A stretch of 64,000 bases of DNA from Pseudomonadota bacterium (GTDB lineage Bacteria > Bdellovibrionota > UBA1018 > CAIMNF01). Under the pieces are notes generated by a model. The model searched no databases. It saw nothing but the letters and a program-made list of their open reading frames with translations, and had not been told where the DNA came from. Each line of letters opens with the position of its first letter. Position 1 is the stretch's first letter. The stretch spans positions 1 through 64,000 of the forward strand of contig JAIXWV010000038.1 in the NCBI GenBank assembly GCA_027491115.1. Reading direction: 5' to 3'. Below, piece by piece: positions 52,606 through 64,000 of the stretch. Made by a program: the position numbers and the translations under genes.

Positions 52606-54929
52606 AACAGGCGCTCAACACTAAAATCCTGAGAAGTTTGGTGAGACTCCGTTTTCAAACCGTGAGCATCGCTGTGTTGGTGGCCTGCGGATCCGGACTC
52701 TTGATTGCTGCATGGAGTTCCTACGATGCGCTTCAACGCGCGAAGCAGCATACTTATGACAATCTCCACTTCGGAGACATCTTCGCAGAAGTCAAAGAAG
52801 CCCCCCTTTCGCTCGAATCACGGATCCGAGCCATACCGGGCGTCCGGGAAGTCGATCTTCGTTTGGTGGAAAGTGCCCTGATCCGTCTGCCAGGGGCACC
52901 ATCCGCACGATTCATCTCCCTGCCAGAGGCCGGCTCACCCGGGCTGGATCGTGTGCACTTGAAATCTGGGACCCTTCCGGCGTCCACACAGATTCCCGAG
53001 ATTCTGGTCAGCGAAGGATTCGCTTTGGCACGAACGCTCAGACCAGGTGACACCCTCGGTGGCATCGTCGGCGGAAGACAATGGATGTTCAGGATTTCCG
53101 GTTTGGGCCTTTCGCCGGATTCTGTCTACTTGATCGGACCTGGGTCTCCCCTTCCGGACAATACCCGCTACGGACTGGTCTGGATGAACCGGAAGGATCT
53201 TGAACGAATTTCCAGAAAAGGCCGCACCTTCCAAAGGTTGAGTTTGAAAGTCTCACCCGGTATTTCCACTACTGGCGTGATCGAGGACCTGGATCGAATT
53301 CTAAAGCCCTACGGGTCCTCCGGATCTTTCCTGCGAAAAGATCAACTTTCCAACCGTCTGGTGGAAAACGAGATCACCGAACAAAAGACCTTGGCTGTTC
53401 TCTTTCCGGGGATTTTTCTTGGAATCGCCACCTTCCTCATTCACAACACCTTGGCTCGCCTGGTTCAAATGGAACGGGTTCAGATCGCAACCCTCCGCGC
53501 GCTCGGATACCGCTCTCTTGAGATCATGGTTCACTATCTGAAGCTGGCATTGAGTATGATCGCCATCGGCGCCGTTGCCGGAATCGCATTGGGCACGGGG
53601 ATCGGAAGCCTCATGTCCCGATCGTACCAGGCTTTTTTTCGCTTTCCGGAGATCGTCTTCAGGCCGGGATTCGACGCGATCCTCCTGGGTCTACTCGCAT
53701 CTGTCACCGCTGGTGTCCTCGGGGCGGTCTCCGCCTTGCGTTCGATTCGAGCGCTCACCCCTGCCGAAGCCCTTCGTCCCCCGGCTCCACAGCGGTTCCG
53801 AACCGGCATTCTCGACCGCTCATTTATCGGTCCTCGAATACCGGTTCGAATCCGGATGATCTTGAGAAACTCTCTGGCACACCCCATCCGACTCGCATGG
53901 AACATCTTGGGAATGGCCTGTGCCTGGATCCTGCTCATCATGTCCTTGTCCTGGAACGACATCCTCGAAAACCTGATCGATGAGCGTTTTCTGCGGCAAT
54001 CGAGGGAGACGCTCTCCATGTCCCTTCGGACTCCCGTGAAGGATGCCAGTGCTGATTCCTGGGGTCAAATTCCGGGTGTATTGGAGCACGAGACCTACCG
54101 CATTCTTCCCGTGAGAATGCGCTTCGAGCAGCACTTGAAAACCCTGGCGCTGACTGGAGCTCCCCTCCTACCCCGTCTCGAACTTCCCGCCGTCGAAGGG
54201 TTGGCACTCAGCAGGTATTTTCAGAAAGTCTGGGGTTTGAATGTCGGCGACCGGGTGGCGTTCGAATCACTCGAAGACGGGAAAAAGCATTTTTCCATAC
54301 CTGTGAGTCACTTTATCCAGGATGCGATCGGAGTATCAGCACGTGTACCAAAGACCTGGCTTCATTCACTTCTGGACGAGGAGCCCTCATTCAACCGGAT
54401 CCTGCTTCGGGTGAACCCGTCATCCGTTCCCGATGTTCTCGAGCGACTCGAGGCAAGCCCTCTCGGAAAATCGATCGTGACTAAACGTGACATTCTGGTG
54501 AGCTTCGCCCGCACACTCGGTACACTCATCCGGGTGTCGAGCCTGGTGTTGGTGGTGTTTGCGATCGTCATGGCAGTCGCACTCCTGTTGAATTCGATCC
54601 GTATCAGCTTCGCCGAACGTCAGAAGGAGATTGCGAGTCTCAGGGTCTTGGGCCTCCCTTTCTCAACTGCATTCGACTTGCTCTTATCTGAAACAGCGAT
54701 CCAATGGATTCTAGCAGCACCGGTCGGTTGTGTGGCCGGCAACCTCCTGACCCGGGCCGCACTGAAAGCCATGCATGCCGAAGAGTATGACTTCACCGTG
54801 GTCATTTCGCCAAGAACCTATGCCTTGTCGTTCATCATTTTGGGTGCTTGTTTTCTTGCAGGATCACATTGGATGCGCACCATTTGTCGTACTACCCCCC
54901 TTCCGGATGCCATCAAAACGGAGGAATGA
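52599..54929 (+). CDS. ABC transporter permease with two FtsX-type domains
   Basis: 776 residues. An N-terminal membrane helix ([20 protein letters not shown]), a large periplasmic domain (about 45-250), then a first FtsX block ([20 protein letters not shown] and [20 protein letters not shown]) and a second block toward the C-terminus ([20 protein letters not shown]). The 8-10-helix duplicated form resembles DevC/LolE-like fused permeases rather than MacB. Substrate unknown. One base separates it from the fusion-protein gene. Confidence 0.9.
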   Translation: MVKQALNTKILRSLVRLRFQTVSIAVLVACGSGLLIAAWSSYDALQRAKQHTYDNLHFGDIFAEVKEAPLSLESRIRAIPGVREVDLRLVESALIRLPGAPSARFISLPEAGSPGLDRVHLKSGTLPASTQIPEILVSEGFALARTLRPGDTLGGIVGGRQWMFRISGLGLSPDSVYLIGPGSPLPDNTRYGLVWMNRKDLERISRKGRTFQRLSLKVSPGISTTGVIEDLDRILKPYGSSGSFLRKDQLSNRLVENEITEQKTLAVLFPGIFLGIATFLIHNTLARLVQMERVQIATLRALGYRSLEIMVHYLKLALSMIAIGAVAGIALGTGIGSLMSRSYQAFFRFPEIVFRPGFDAILLGLLASVTAGVLGAVSALRSIRALTPAEALRPPAPQRFRTGILDRSFIGPRIPVRIRMILRNSLAHPIRLAWNILGMACAWILLIMSLSWNDILENLIDERFLRQSRETLSMSLRTPVKDASADSWGQIPGVLEHETYRILPVRMRFEQHLKTLALTGAPLLPRLELPAVEGLALSRYFQKVWGLNVGDRVAFESLEDGKKHFSIPVSHFIQDAIGVSARVPKTWLHSLLDEEPSFNRILLRVNPSSVPDVLERLEASPLGKSIVTKRDILVSFARTLGTLIRVSSLVLVVFAIVMAVALLLNSIRISFAERQKEIASLRVLGLPFSTAFDLLLSETAIQWILAAPVGCVAGNLLTRAALKAMHAEEYDFTVVISPRTYALSFIILGACFLAGSHWMRTICRTTPLPDAIKTEE

Positions 54930-54930
54930 A

Positions 54931-55815
54931 ATGAAGCACCGATACCGTATTTGGATCATTCTCACTTTGTTCTTGTTCCTGCTCTGGGTCATCCTCCGAC
55001 CGAAAAGAATCCCGGTCGAAACCGTGAGCGTTACTCAAGGCGACGTTGCGGAGACCATTTCTATCGACGGCTACTTCCGGAGCCTGGATCGAAGAGTCCT
55101 TTCCGCTTTTGCAGACGGAGAGATCGGAACCATCACATTGAAGGCGGGAGAACCCGTCAGGAAAGACCAGGTGATCACCCGCATCTTATGGGATGTGAAT
55201 CCCGAGCCGCTCCGCTCACCTTTGAACGGCGTAGTGTCGCGCGTAATGAGGGAAACCGCCGGCCCCGTCAGGCGAGGCGAACCGTTGATCGAAATCATCG
55301 ATCCGAAAAGACTCGAGATCGTCGCAGAAATCCTGACATCCGATGCGGCGCGGGTCCGACCGGGGCAAAACGCGACTGTGAAAGGCTTCGGCTTGAAATC
55401 AGCGGTTCCTGCACGGGTCAAGCGACTGAGTCAGGCCGCATTCGTCAAAGTCTCCGCTTTGGGCGTGGACGAGGAGCGGACGGAGGTGATCCTGGAACCC
55501 TTAAGGCCGATTTCTCACCAGGCCCCCTGGACCGGAAACCTCTTTCACGCCGAGGTGAGCATTGAAACCGCCAGAGTGAGCCGTTGCCTGAAGATCCCCA
55601 TCGGAACCTTGATCCGATCCGGCGGCGAATGGTCGGTCTTTGTGGTCAATGAGCGAAAAGCACAGCGGAGATCGATTGCACGGGGAATCGATGATGGCCA
55701 CTGGGTGGAGATCCTGGAAGGCCTGACCGGAATCGAGCGGGTCATCCTCTATCCGGAGGACCGGATCCGTGAGGGAATCGGAGTGAAGCTGGTGGAACCC
55801 CCGGCAGCTCGATAG
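54931..55815 (+). CDS. HlyD/MacA-type membrane fusion protein
   Basis: 294 residues from ATG 54931 with GGAGG 5 bases upstream. An N-terminal membrane helix (RIWIILTLFLFLLWVILRP) is followed by a barrel-sandwich/lipoyl domain (RSPLNGVVSRVMRETAGPVR then RGEPLIEIIDPKRLEIVAEI) and beta-barrel domains. It lacks a long coiled-coil hairpin, so it is a short adaptor. Completes an ATPase-permease-adaptor export set; no outer-membrane TolC is nearby. Confidence 0.88.
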   Translation: MKHRYRIWIILTLFLFLLWVILRPKRIPVETVSVTQGDVAETISIDGYFRSLDRRVLSAFADGEIGTITLKAGEPVRKDQVITRILWDVNPEPLRSPLNGVVSRVMRETAGPVRRGEPLIEIIDPKRLEIVAEILTSDAARVRPGQNATVKGFGLKSAVPARVKRLSQAAFVKVSALGVDEERTEVILEPLRPISHQAPWTGNLFHAEVSIETARVSRCLKIPIGTLIRSGGEWSVFVVNERKAQRRSIARGIDDGHWVEILEGLTGIERVILYPEDRIREGIGVKLVEPPAAR

Positions 55816-55823
55816 GTCACAAC

Positions 55824-56390
55824 TTACGGAAGGCTTTCCGTCCACATCTTCTCGAACTGCCTCACAAAAGGAGTAACCAGCTTGGCTTCTTCCAAATAGA
55901 TCTGGTTCTCTTGATTCTTGTTCGCCGCCCCGTTGGTGAAGTTGAATGATCCGGTCTCCATTCGACCTCCGTCCACCAATACGAACTTGTGGTGCATGAT
56001 CCCTTTCTGCCGTCCGTAACGCACCTTCACTCCGGCACGCAACAACTTCGGAACACCCGAATGGGTGTTTTTGGAATTCCGCCGGTCCACCAGGACCCTC
56101 ACGGGGATTCGAGAGGAAATCTCGATCAATGCGTCGACCACGGACGGAAGGTTGATGTCGAACACAGCGACATCAACGCTCTTTTTGGCTGAACGGATGA
56201 ATTTGACCAGTTTGACTTCACACGGCCCGGATGGGGAAAAACAGATCTCATTCGGCACCGGTGCCTCGGCGAGTGTGTTCGCCACGACCTTGGCGGCACG
56301 CTCCGCTAGCCGATCGGCCTTCGATCGGGCTTCTGCCAACCCCCCCGCCACGCACATCAAAACAATGGAAATCACCCAAGCGAATCGCAC
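55824..56390 (-). CDS. Exported phospholipase D-like protein (single HKD)
   Basis: 188 residues. Signal peptide (AWVISIVLMCVAGGLAEA). One HKD motif with His133, Lys135 and Asp140 (HHKFVLVDGG), then GSFNFTNGAANKNQEN. One-HKD PLD proteins form homodimers and include nucleases such as Nuc and mitochondrial MitoPLD; phospholipase activity is equally possible. Exported, possibly a secreted nuclease. Separated from the HlyD-like gene by 8 bases tail-to-tail. Confidence 0.9.
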   Translation of the reverse strand: MRFAWVISIVLMCVAGGLAEARSKADRLAERAAKVVANTLAEAPVPNEICFSPSGPCEVKLVKFIRSAKKSVDVAVFDINLPSVVDALIEISSRIPVRVLVDRRNSKNTHSGVPKLLRAGVKVRYGRQKGIMHHKFVLVDGGRMETGSFNFTNGAANKNQENQIYLEEAKLVTPFVRQFEKMWTESLP

Positions 56391-56472
56391 GACTTCATTC
56401 TAGCTGTCGAGACCATTACGTCAAGCCCTCGACAGCTTGCCTCACCCATACCGGCTCCACTATGCTCGGTAT

Positions 56473-57528
56473 ATGATTCCAACAAAAGCTTATGCTGCCT
56501 TCTCGGCTGACTCTCCCCTGGCACCCCATACCATTCAACGAAGAAAGCCCGGTCCGGACGAGATCCTGATCGAGATTCTGTACTCGGGCATCTGTCATTC
56601 GGACATCCACACGGCCCGAAGTGAGTGGGGACCCACCCAGTACCCCTGCGTTCCGGGACACGAGATCGTCGGCAGAGTGGTCGAGATCGGGAGAAAAGTG
56701 AGCCGATTCAAGATCGGCGATCATGCCGGTGTGGGTTGTTTCGTAGACTCTTGCGGAAAATGCGGTGAATGCCGGTCGGACGAAGAGCAGTACTGCACGA
56801 AGCACGCATCTTTCACTTACAACAGTTTGGAGCGGGACCTTGAAACGCCGACCTACGGTGGCTATTCCGAGAGAATCACCGTTCGTGAAGCTTACGCTCT
56901 CAAGATCAAGAAATCACTGCCGCTCGAGCAGGTCGCTCCCTTGCTCTGCGCAGGCATCACCACTTACTCCCCCCTCAAGCGCCATGGCATCAAAAAAGGC
57001 ATGAAAGTGGGAGTCATCGGACTCGGCGGCCTGGGACACATGGGTGTCAAACTGGCCAAGGCCATGGGTGCAGAAGTCACCGTTTTCAGTACTTCCCCGT
57101 CGAAACAGAAAGACGCCAAGAAACTCGGTGCAAGCCACTTCATCCTCACCAAAAGTCCGGAAGCCTTTACTAACGTGCAGGGGATGTTCGACTTCATTCT
57201 CGACACGGTTTCCGCCAAGCATGATTTCACCCCTTATCTGGAATCATTGAAAAAGGACGGTACCCTCGTTTTGCTGGGTGCCGCACCGGACCCGAGCGAG
57301 GTTCAAGCCTTTTCACTCATTTTCGGCAGAAAAAAACTGACCGGATCATTGATTGGAGGGATTCGCGAGACCCAAGAGATGCTCGATTTTTGTGCAAAGA
57401 AGAAGGTCCTGTCTGAAGTCGAGGTGATCCCAGCCTCAAAAATCAATGAAGCCTACGAGAGAACACTCAAGGGTGATGTTCGCTATCGTTTTGTCATCGA
57501 CACTTCGACACTGAGGAGCGGGAAGTGA
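56473..57528 (+). CDS. Zinc-dependent alcohol dehydrogenase (YahK/cinnamyl-ADH type)
   Basis: 351 residues from ATG 56473 (MIPTKAYAAFSADSPLAPHT). Catalytic zinc ligand CHSDIHTARSEWG, HEIVGRVVEIG, structural zinc CGKCGECRSDEEQYC, and the Rossmann GVIGLGGLGHMGVKLAKAMG. Substitution pattern suggests NADP(H)-linked broad aldehyde reduction. Its stop overlaps the GTG start of the next gene. Confidence 0.95.
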   Translation: MIPTKAYAAFSADSPLAPHTIQRRKPGPDEILIEILYSGICHSDIHTARSEWGPTQYPCVPGHEIVGRVVEIGRKVSRFKIGDHAGVGCFVDSCGKCGECRSDEEQYCTKHASFTYNSLERDLETPTYGGYSERITVREAYALKIKKSLPLEQVAPLLCAGITTYSPLKRHGIKKGMKVGVIGLGGLGHMGVKLAKAMGAEVTVFSTSPSKQKDAKKLGASHFILTKSPEAFTNVQGMFDFILDTVSAKHDFTPYLESLKKDGTLVLLGAAPDPSEVQAFSLIFGRKKLTGSLIGGIRETQEMLDFCAKKKVLSEVEVIPASKINEAYERTLKGDVRYRFVIDTSTLRSGK

Positions 57529-58430
57529 TCCTCCAACCGGCGATCGGCATTCTCTTCCTGTGTCTCCCCATGATGGCACTCGCCGGTCAGGGAGGATATT
57601 CCTGCTCACGCTCCCCGACTGAACGTACCGTCACCAGACCTGTGCCTTGTGATGACACTCACGGATTCGGTCTGATCACACCCACCCAACTGGCCCGACC
57701 TGAGTTGAAGGCCTTGTTCGGAGGGAAATCAGAAGCGGAAATCGAGAAGGACTCCCGTCTCAAGAATCTCGCTCTCGAAGCGAAATTCAGGACCACTTCC
57801 AATATGAACGGGGCCCGCTTCCGGTTTCCATCCGGGATCGAGCGCACCGTCTTTCGAGGGTCGTATCTCGCTCCCCTGTTCACCCGAACGAGCGTCACCC
57901 GCAGAAATCCGACCGATCACGAGGACCTTCGTGCCGAGTGCATGAGGTCCTTGGTCAAGGACCACGGACTATCCAAGATTGTGAATTACGACGAGCTGGA
58001 CTGGCCATCGGCGAAGAACCTGACCGAGGAAGAACGCGAATCACTGTTCCGCAACAATCCGAAGGCCTCATACTGGAAGTTCAATGATGCTACCGGAAGG
58101 ACCTTCCAGTACAAGATCTCGAAAGTCCCGGGGACGGACGATCAGGCCCGGAAGAAGTTCATTTTTGACGATGTGGCGAGAATCATTCGGGAGATCGAGG
58201 GAAAGAAGGAAGACCCGGGCTCGGTGTACATCCACTGCTACGGTGGACACCACCGGACAGGTGCGGTTTACGGTGTGCTTCAAAAATGCATCGGTGGAAT
58301 GCCTGTGGAAAAGGTCGTCGATGAATACCGCTGCCACATCGGTTACGAGTCGGAAGCGCGTCGCGGCGGGCAACATCCCGACAATGAAACCGTCATCCGA
58401 GAGTTCCCCTGCGGGGACTACTTCACCTGA
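57525..58430 (+). CDS. Exported tyrosine-phosphatase-like protein
   Basis: 301 residues beginning at GTG 57525, which overlaps the alcohol dehydrogenase stop. Signal peptide (PAIGILFLCLPMMALAGQG). The P-loop is HCYGGHHRTGAVYG: Cys238 and Arg244 in the C-x5-R pattern of protein tyrosine / dual-specificity or inositol phosphatases, with a possible general acid in the Asp-rich stretch before it. In bacterial exported relatives it may act on host or prey phosphoproteins or phytate; the substrate is not known. Overlaps the L,D-transpeptidase by 8 bases tail-to-tail. Confidence 0.82.
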   Translation: MILQPAIGILFLCLPMMALAGQGGYSCSRSPTERTVTRPVPCDDTHGFGLITPTQLARPELKALFGGKSEAEIEKDSRLKNLALEAKFRTTSNMNGARFRFPSGIERTVFRGSYLAPLFTRTSVTRRNPTDHEDLRAECMRSLVKDHGLSKIVNYDELDWPSAKNLTEEERESLFRNNPKASYWKFNDATGRTFQYKISKVPGTDDQARKKFIFDDVARIIREIEGKKEDPGSVYIHCYGGHHRTGAVYGVLQKCIGGMPVEKVVDEYRCHIGYESEARRGGQHPDNETVIREFPCGDYFT

Positions 58431-59670
58431 AATAACGTACGGTCAGATCCCGAAGGACCCCATCGCCTGAAACGACCTCCAGGACCAACCCGGAGGAGGA
58501 CTTGAGCCGGTGAGAAATCTGATACAGAGGATAAACAAAAACCCCTTCGAACGATCCTTCCGGACCCCTGGGTTTGGAGCAGATTCCAACTTCAGGATCA
58601 CAGATCCGGACCTTGAGACCTGATCCGTTCGCGGTCAGACTGAGGCGGACCTCCTGGATCATGAATGGATCGAGCGCTCCGATCTCGCCCTTCAAGAGAT
58701 CATCCAGAGCTGGAGCGCCTCCGATGGAAGACAGGACCATCGGGAGCTCATCGACCGATCTGAAATCCACGGACTCTGGACGGGAGAACTGGACGTTGGG
58801 TTTCAGACGGAGGATTTTCGGTTCCCTCCGGTAGAGCGCCCAACAATCCGCTCCCGCACACTTGGGAAAAGCTTTTCCTGACTCCAGTTGGTCGGCAAAG
58901 GGACGGAAATGGGCTTCTGCCGGAACACCGGGTGAATACTCGAGGTCTCCTGTCGATACCGCTTCGATTTCGCGTCTGTTCTGCTCGAGGGCCTCTTTCA
59001 ATTGATCCACAGACCAAGCCGAGTCGCGAAGCACTCCGGACAATTCCTTCGCTTCGGCGGAGTCGGTGTCCAGATCCACCTCTTCCCGGAGCACGATCGT
59101 CCCGGTACGGCTCCCGGACCGGTTCACCACTGCGTCGAACAGCTGCATGGCATCCGGAAGGCTGGCACGAATGCATCCCATCGAGGCCGGGGCACCCAGG
59201 TTCCCGTAATGGGGAGATGAATGGATGAAATAGCCACCCTGGATCTGGAGTGCCCAGTACATGGGTGAGTTGTGATACTTGATTGAAGTCCTCCAAGGCC
59301 AGGGCTTCCCCCCGATCTGTGGTACCGTCATGCGATAAGTTCCGAGGATCGGGTCCTTCCCCTCAATGGCGGTTGAAACGAGAAACGCTCGCTCGATCCG
59401 TCCATTGATCAACAGCAGGGCGAACTCATGATCGAAGTTCTTGGGTTTCCTTTGAACCAACACCCGCACCCGACTGGCCACCGCAGACTCAAGCTGGACC
59501 CCTTTTCCATGCCGGACATCGTTCAATCCCTCGGTCAACAAGGTCGACGGATCGGCCTCGGGGATCGTCTCTTTCACCAATGATCGACGCCAACCTTGGG
59601 CGAAGGCAGTGTCCGCAAAAAGCAGACATACGATGAGAGACCCATGCTGGATAATCGAACGAATGATCAT
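58423..59670 (-). CDS. Exported L,D-transpeptidase (YkuD domain)
   Basis: 415 residues with signal peptide (GSLIVCLLFADTAFAQG). YkuD catalytic segment YFIHSSPHYGNLGAPASMGC followed by IRAS, with nucleophile Cys166. It forms 3-3 peptidoglycan cross-links or attaches proteins to the wall. The C-terminal half (about 200-415) is a separate beta-rich region with CAGADCWALYRREPKIL and PEVGICSKPRGP and no recognised domain. Confidence 0.9.
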   Translation of the reverse strand: MIIRSIIQHGSLIVCLLFADTAFAQGWRRSLVKETIPEADPSTLLTEGLNDVRHGKGVQLESAVASRVRVLVQRKPKNFDHEFALLLINGRIERAFLVSTAIEGKDPILGTYRMTVPQIGGKPWPWRTSIKYHNSPMYWALQIQGGYFIHSSPHYGNLGAPASMGCIRASLPDAMQLFDAVVNRSGSRTGTIVLREEVDLDTDSAEAKELSGVLRDSAWSVDQLKEALEQNRREIEAVSTGDLEYSPGVPAEAHFRPFADQLESGKAFPKCAGADCWALYRREPKILRLKPNVQFSRPESVDFRSVDELPMVLSSIGGAPALDDLLKGEIGALDPFMIQEVRLSLTANGSGLKVRICDPEVGICSKPRGPEGSFEGVFVYPLYQISHRLKSSSGLVLEVVSGDGVLRDLTVRYFR

Positions 59671-59721
59671 GGTTAAAGCACGAAAGTGTACTAAATCACT
59701 ACTCCATTGTCAATGCCTGAC

Positions 59722-59749
59722 TTGACTTATCCGATTCGGAGCGTACCCT
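59722..59749 (+). promoter_or_regulatory. Candidate promoter of the PilZ/HD gene
   Basis: TTGACT (59722-59727), 16-base spacer, TACCCT (59744-59749), just before the AGGAAGGA ribosome-binding site of ATG 59773. Confidence 0.4.
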
Positions 59750-59772
59750 GAAATCAGGAAGGATTGGTTTCA

Positions 59773-61074
59773 ATGGAGCCGAAACTCAGGATCACCAAGC
59801 GACTCCAGGAAATTTACCGTCTTCTCGACGGGCTCCCCGCCCAATCCGAGCTTTCACTTTGGATCAACCGGGGAGACAAAAGACAGCTGTTCCCGGGTGT
59901 ATTGATCAAGGTAGACCGATCCCAGAACCTCTTGTTCATCGAACTCAGAGAGGGTACCCCGGACCTGACCGGTCTGGACCATTGTTTTGTGCGCCTCACC
60001 CCATCCGAAGGCGTCGCTCGTTGCGCCGTTTCTGTATTCCATGATCGGACCTTGGTGCTCGAAATATCAGACGAATTGGTCCTGACCGAAAGAAGACGTC
60101 ACCGCAGGATTTTTTTTCAAAGCGAGGACGGTAAGAAAGTACGGATCAAGATCGACCCCCACACCCTCGAACTCGACGTGATCAACGCTTCTCGTGGAGG
60201 CCTTCGCGTCCGTGTGGACTCCGGTCAGACCTCCATGTTGAAACAGTCCGGATCATTCGAAATCGAAGCCATCGGGAACCAGACACACCCGATTCCGGCT
60301 CGCTTGGTCTGGACACGGGAGGGCAGTGCGGCCATCGCACTCGAGGAGGAGATTCCCGAGGAGATCTTCAAAGAGTTCATCCGTCTCCCCCGCTCGGCCA
60401 ATGTGGATCCGGAAAAGTTCTTCCAGGATCAGGAGTACTTCCAGACTGTCCGGAGCAACATGGAATCGATCATTTCCAGGCTCGAGAAACGTCCCAAGTT
60501 CGCCACTGCCATGAGGACTCTCAAGGTGGATCGGAACGGGAACTACCTGAAAACCCACATCGACTTGCTCTGCTACGTTTCGTGCTCGATCGGCAGGACA
60601 CTCGGTTGGGTCACTGAAAGCACCATCGATAAATTGATTTACGTGTCCTACTTGCACGACCTTAGGTACTTCGATATGGCCCATTTGGCTCGAATTCCAT
60701 CAAAGGCGGCCTTCGATGCACAAAAGGATTCCCTCTCCGAAGAGGAACGAACAGCTTACCTTGAGGGACCGGGTTACAGTGCCCTCATGTCCAAGGATGA
60801 CGAGATGAACTCAATCGATGTGGAGAGGATTCTGATCCAACAAAAAGAAAGACCTGACGGTTCGGGATTTCCAGCAGGGATCTCCTTCAAGCAGCTCTTC
60901 CCCCTCTCCTGCCTGTTCATCATCAGTCATGAATTCGTGGATTATGTTTACGAACACCCGGACTGGTCCTTCCGTAAATTCGTAGACGCAGTCAGACCCC
61001 AGTTCAAAGGACCGTATTTCATTAAAATCCTCCAAGCGATCGAAGAGCTGGAGACCTCGAGAGCAAGGTACTGA
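59773..61074 (+). CDS. PilZ-domain protein with degenerate HD-GYP domain
   Basis: 433 residues, cytoplasmic. A PilZ-like segment (about 105-215) has ERRRHRRIFF (RxxxR-type) and DVINASRGGLRV (the N/D-x-S-x-x-G turn), the c-di-GMP-binding pattern. From about 270 follows an HD-GYP-like domain: THIDLLCYVS, YLHDLRYFDMAHLARIP with His295-Asp296, and QQKERPDGSGFPAG (Gln356-Gln357) where active phosphodiesterases have HH-x-x-x-DGxGYP. Loss of the two His ligands suggests no phosphodiesterase activity; it may be a c-di-GMP effector. Start ATG 59773 rather than TTG 59764. Confidence 0.82.
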   Translation: MEPKLRITKRLQEIYRLLDGLPAQSELSLWINRGDKRQLFPGVLIKVDRSQNLLFIELREGTPDLTGLDHCFVRLTPSEGVARCAVSVFHDRTLVLEISDELVLTERRRHRRIFFQSEDGKKVRIKIDPHTLELDVINASRGGLRVRVDSGQTSMLKQSGSFEIEAIGNQTHPIPARLVWTREGSAAIALEEEIPEEIFKEFIRLPRSANVDPEKFFQDQEYFQTVRSNMESIISRLEKRPKFATAMRTLKVDRNGNYLKTHIDLLCYVSCSIGRTLGWVTESTIDKLIYVSYLHDLRYFDMAHLARIPSKAAFDAQKDSLSEEERTAYLEGPGYSALMSKDDEMNSIDVERILIQQKERPDGSGFPAGISFKQLFPLSCLFIISHEFVDYVYEHPDWSFRKFVDAVRPQFKGPYFIKILQAIEELETSRARY

Positions 61075-61075
61075 A

Positions 61076-64000
<2,925 letters not shown>

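Overview
The window reads as ordinary, densely packed chromosome of a Gram-negative bacterium. The gene order rimP-nusA-infB-rbfA-truB and rplU-rpmA-obgE-nadD-rsfS-rlmH, the Sec-type and lipobox-bearing leader peptides, a TonB-dependent receptor with its own TonB, and many exported hydrolases all fit a deltaproteobacterial or Bdellovibrionota-like genome. That placement is inference from gene content; no rRNA is present. Codon use looks uniform, and I see no insertion sequence, prophage, CRISPR array or integrase.

Layout. 1-2129: start of a large exported Cys-rich coiled-coil protein, running off the left edge. 2278-9225: rimP-nusA-infB-rbfA-truB-recX operon behind a leader that carries an intrinsic terminator. 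9209-12081 (minus): HflX, an exported protease-like PDZ protein and a TrmJ-like methyltransferase. 12123-17662: class IV aminotransferase, SuhB, a membrane coiled-coil protein, a small lipoprotein, KdsD and a DsbA/SurA-like lipoprotein. 17739-24201: MurF, TsaC, a trypsin-like protease and a subtilisin-like lipoprotein. 24227-26771 (minus): DoxX-like protein and a membrane pyrophosphatase. 26914-31263: L21/L27/Obg/NadD/RsfS/RlmH/ComF. 31220-33856: a Rossmann-like orphan and an exported GH15 glucoamylase. 33807-41047 (minus): diverged biotin-carboxylase-like protein, PHA-system-like protein, MurJ, DUF507, MltD-like lytic transglycosylase, RarA. 41094-45147: Rsm22-like methyltransferase, TatA, Hpt, a lipoprotein, an unassigned small RNA and a second methyltransferase. 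45140-48235: TonB receptor, TonB and a Fur-family regulator, probably a zinc-uptake module. 48297-51786: tRNA-Ser, YaeQ, DTW protein, then a carbonic anhydrase/SulP pair. 51824-55815: ABC efflux set. 55824-59670: exported phospholipase D-like protein, zinc alcohol dehydrogenase, exported tyrosine-phosphatase-like protein, L,D-transpeptidase. 59773-64000: PilZ plus degenerate HD-GYP protein, RsmI-like methylase, Tgt fused to an MnmC-like methyltransferase, and the end of another gene.

Two themes run through it. One is translation and RNA modification (TruB, TrmJ-like, TsaC, RlmH, Rsm22-like, Methyltransf_32-like, DTW, RsmI-like, Tgt-MnmC-like, plus IF2, NusA, RimP, RbfA, RsfS, HflX, Obg). The other is envelope building and exported hydrolysis (MurF, MurJ, KdsD, lytic transglycosylase, L,D-transpeptidase, two serine proteases, glucoamylase, PLD-like). 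The least familiar items are the small RNA at 44079-44242, the shared inverted-repeat operator of the TonB/Fur module, the biotin-carboxylase-like probable pseudo-enzyme at 39089-41047, the Tgt-MnmC-like fusion, the degenerate HD-GYP protein and the attenuator-like leader before rimP-nusA. No single cluster looks like a new defence or mobile system.
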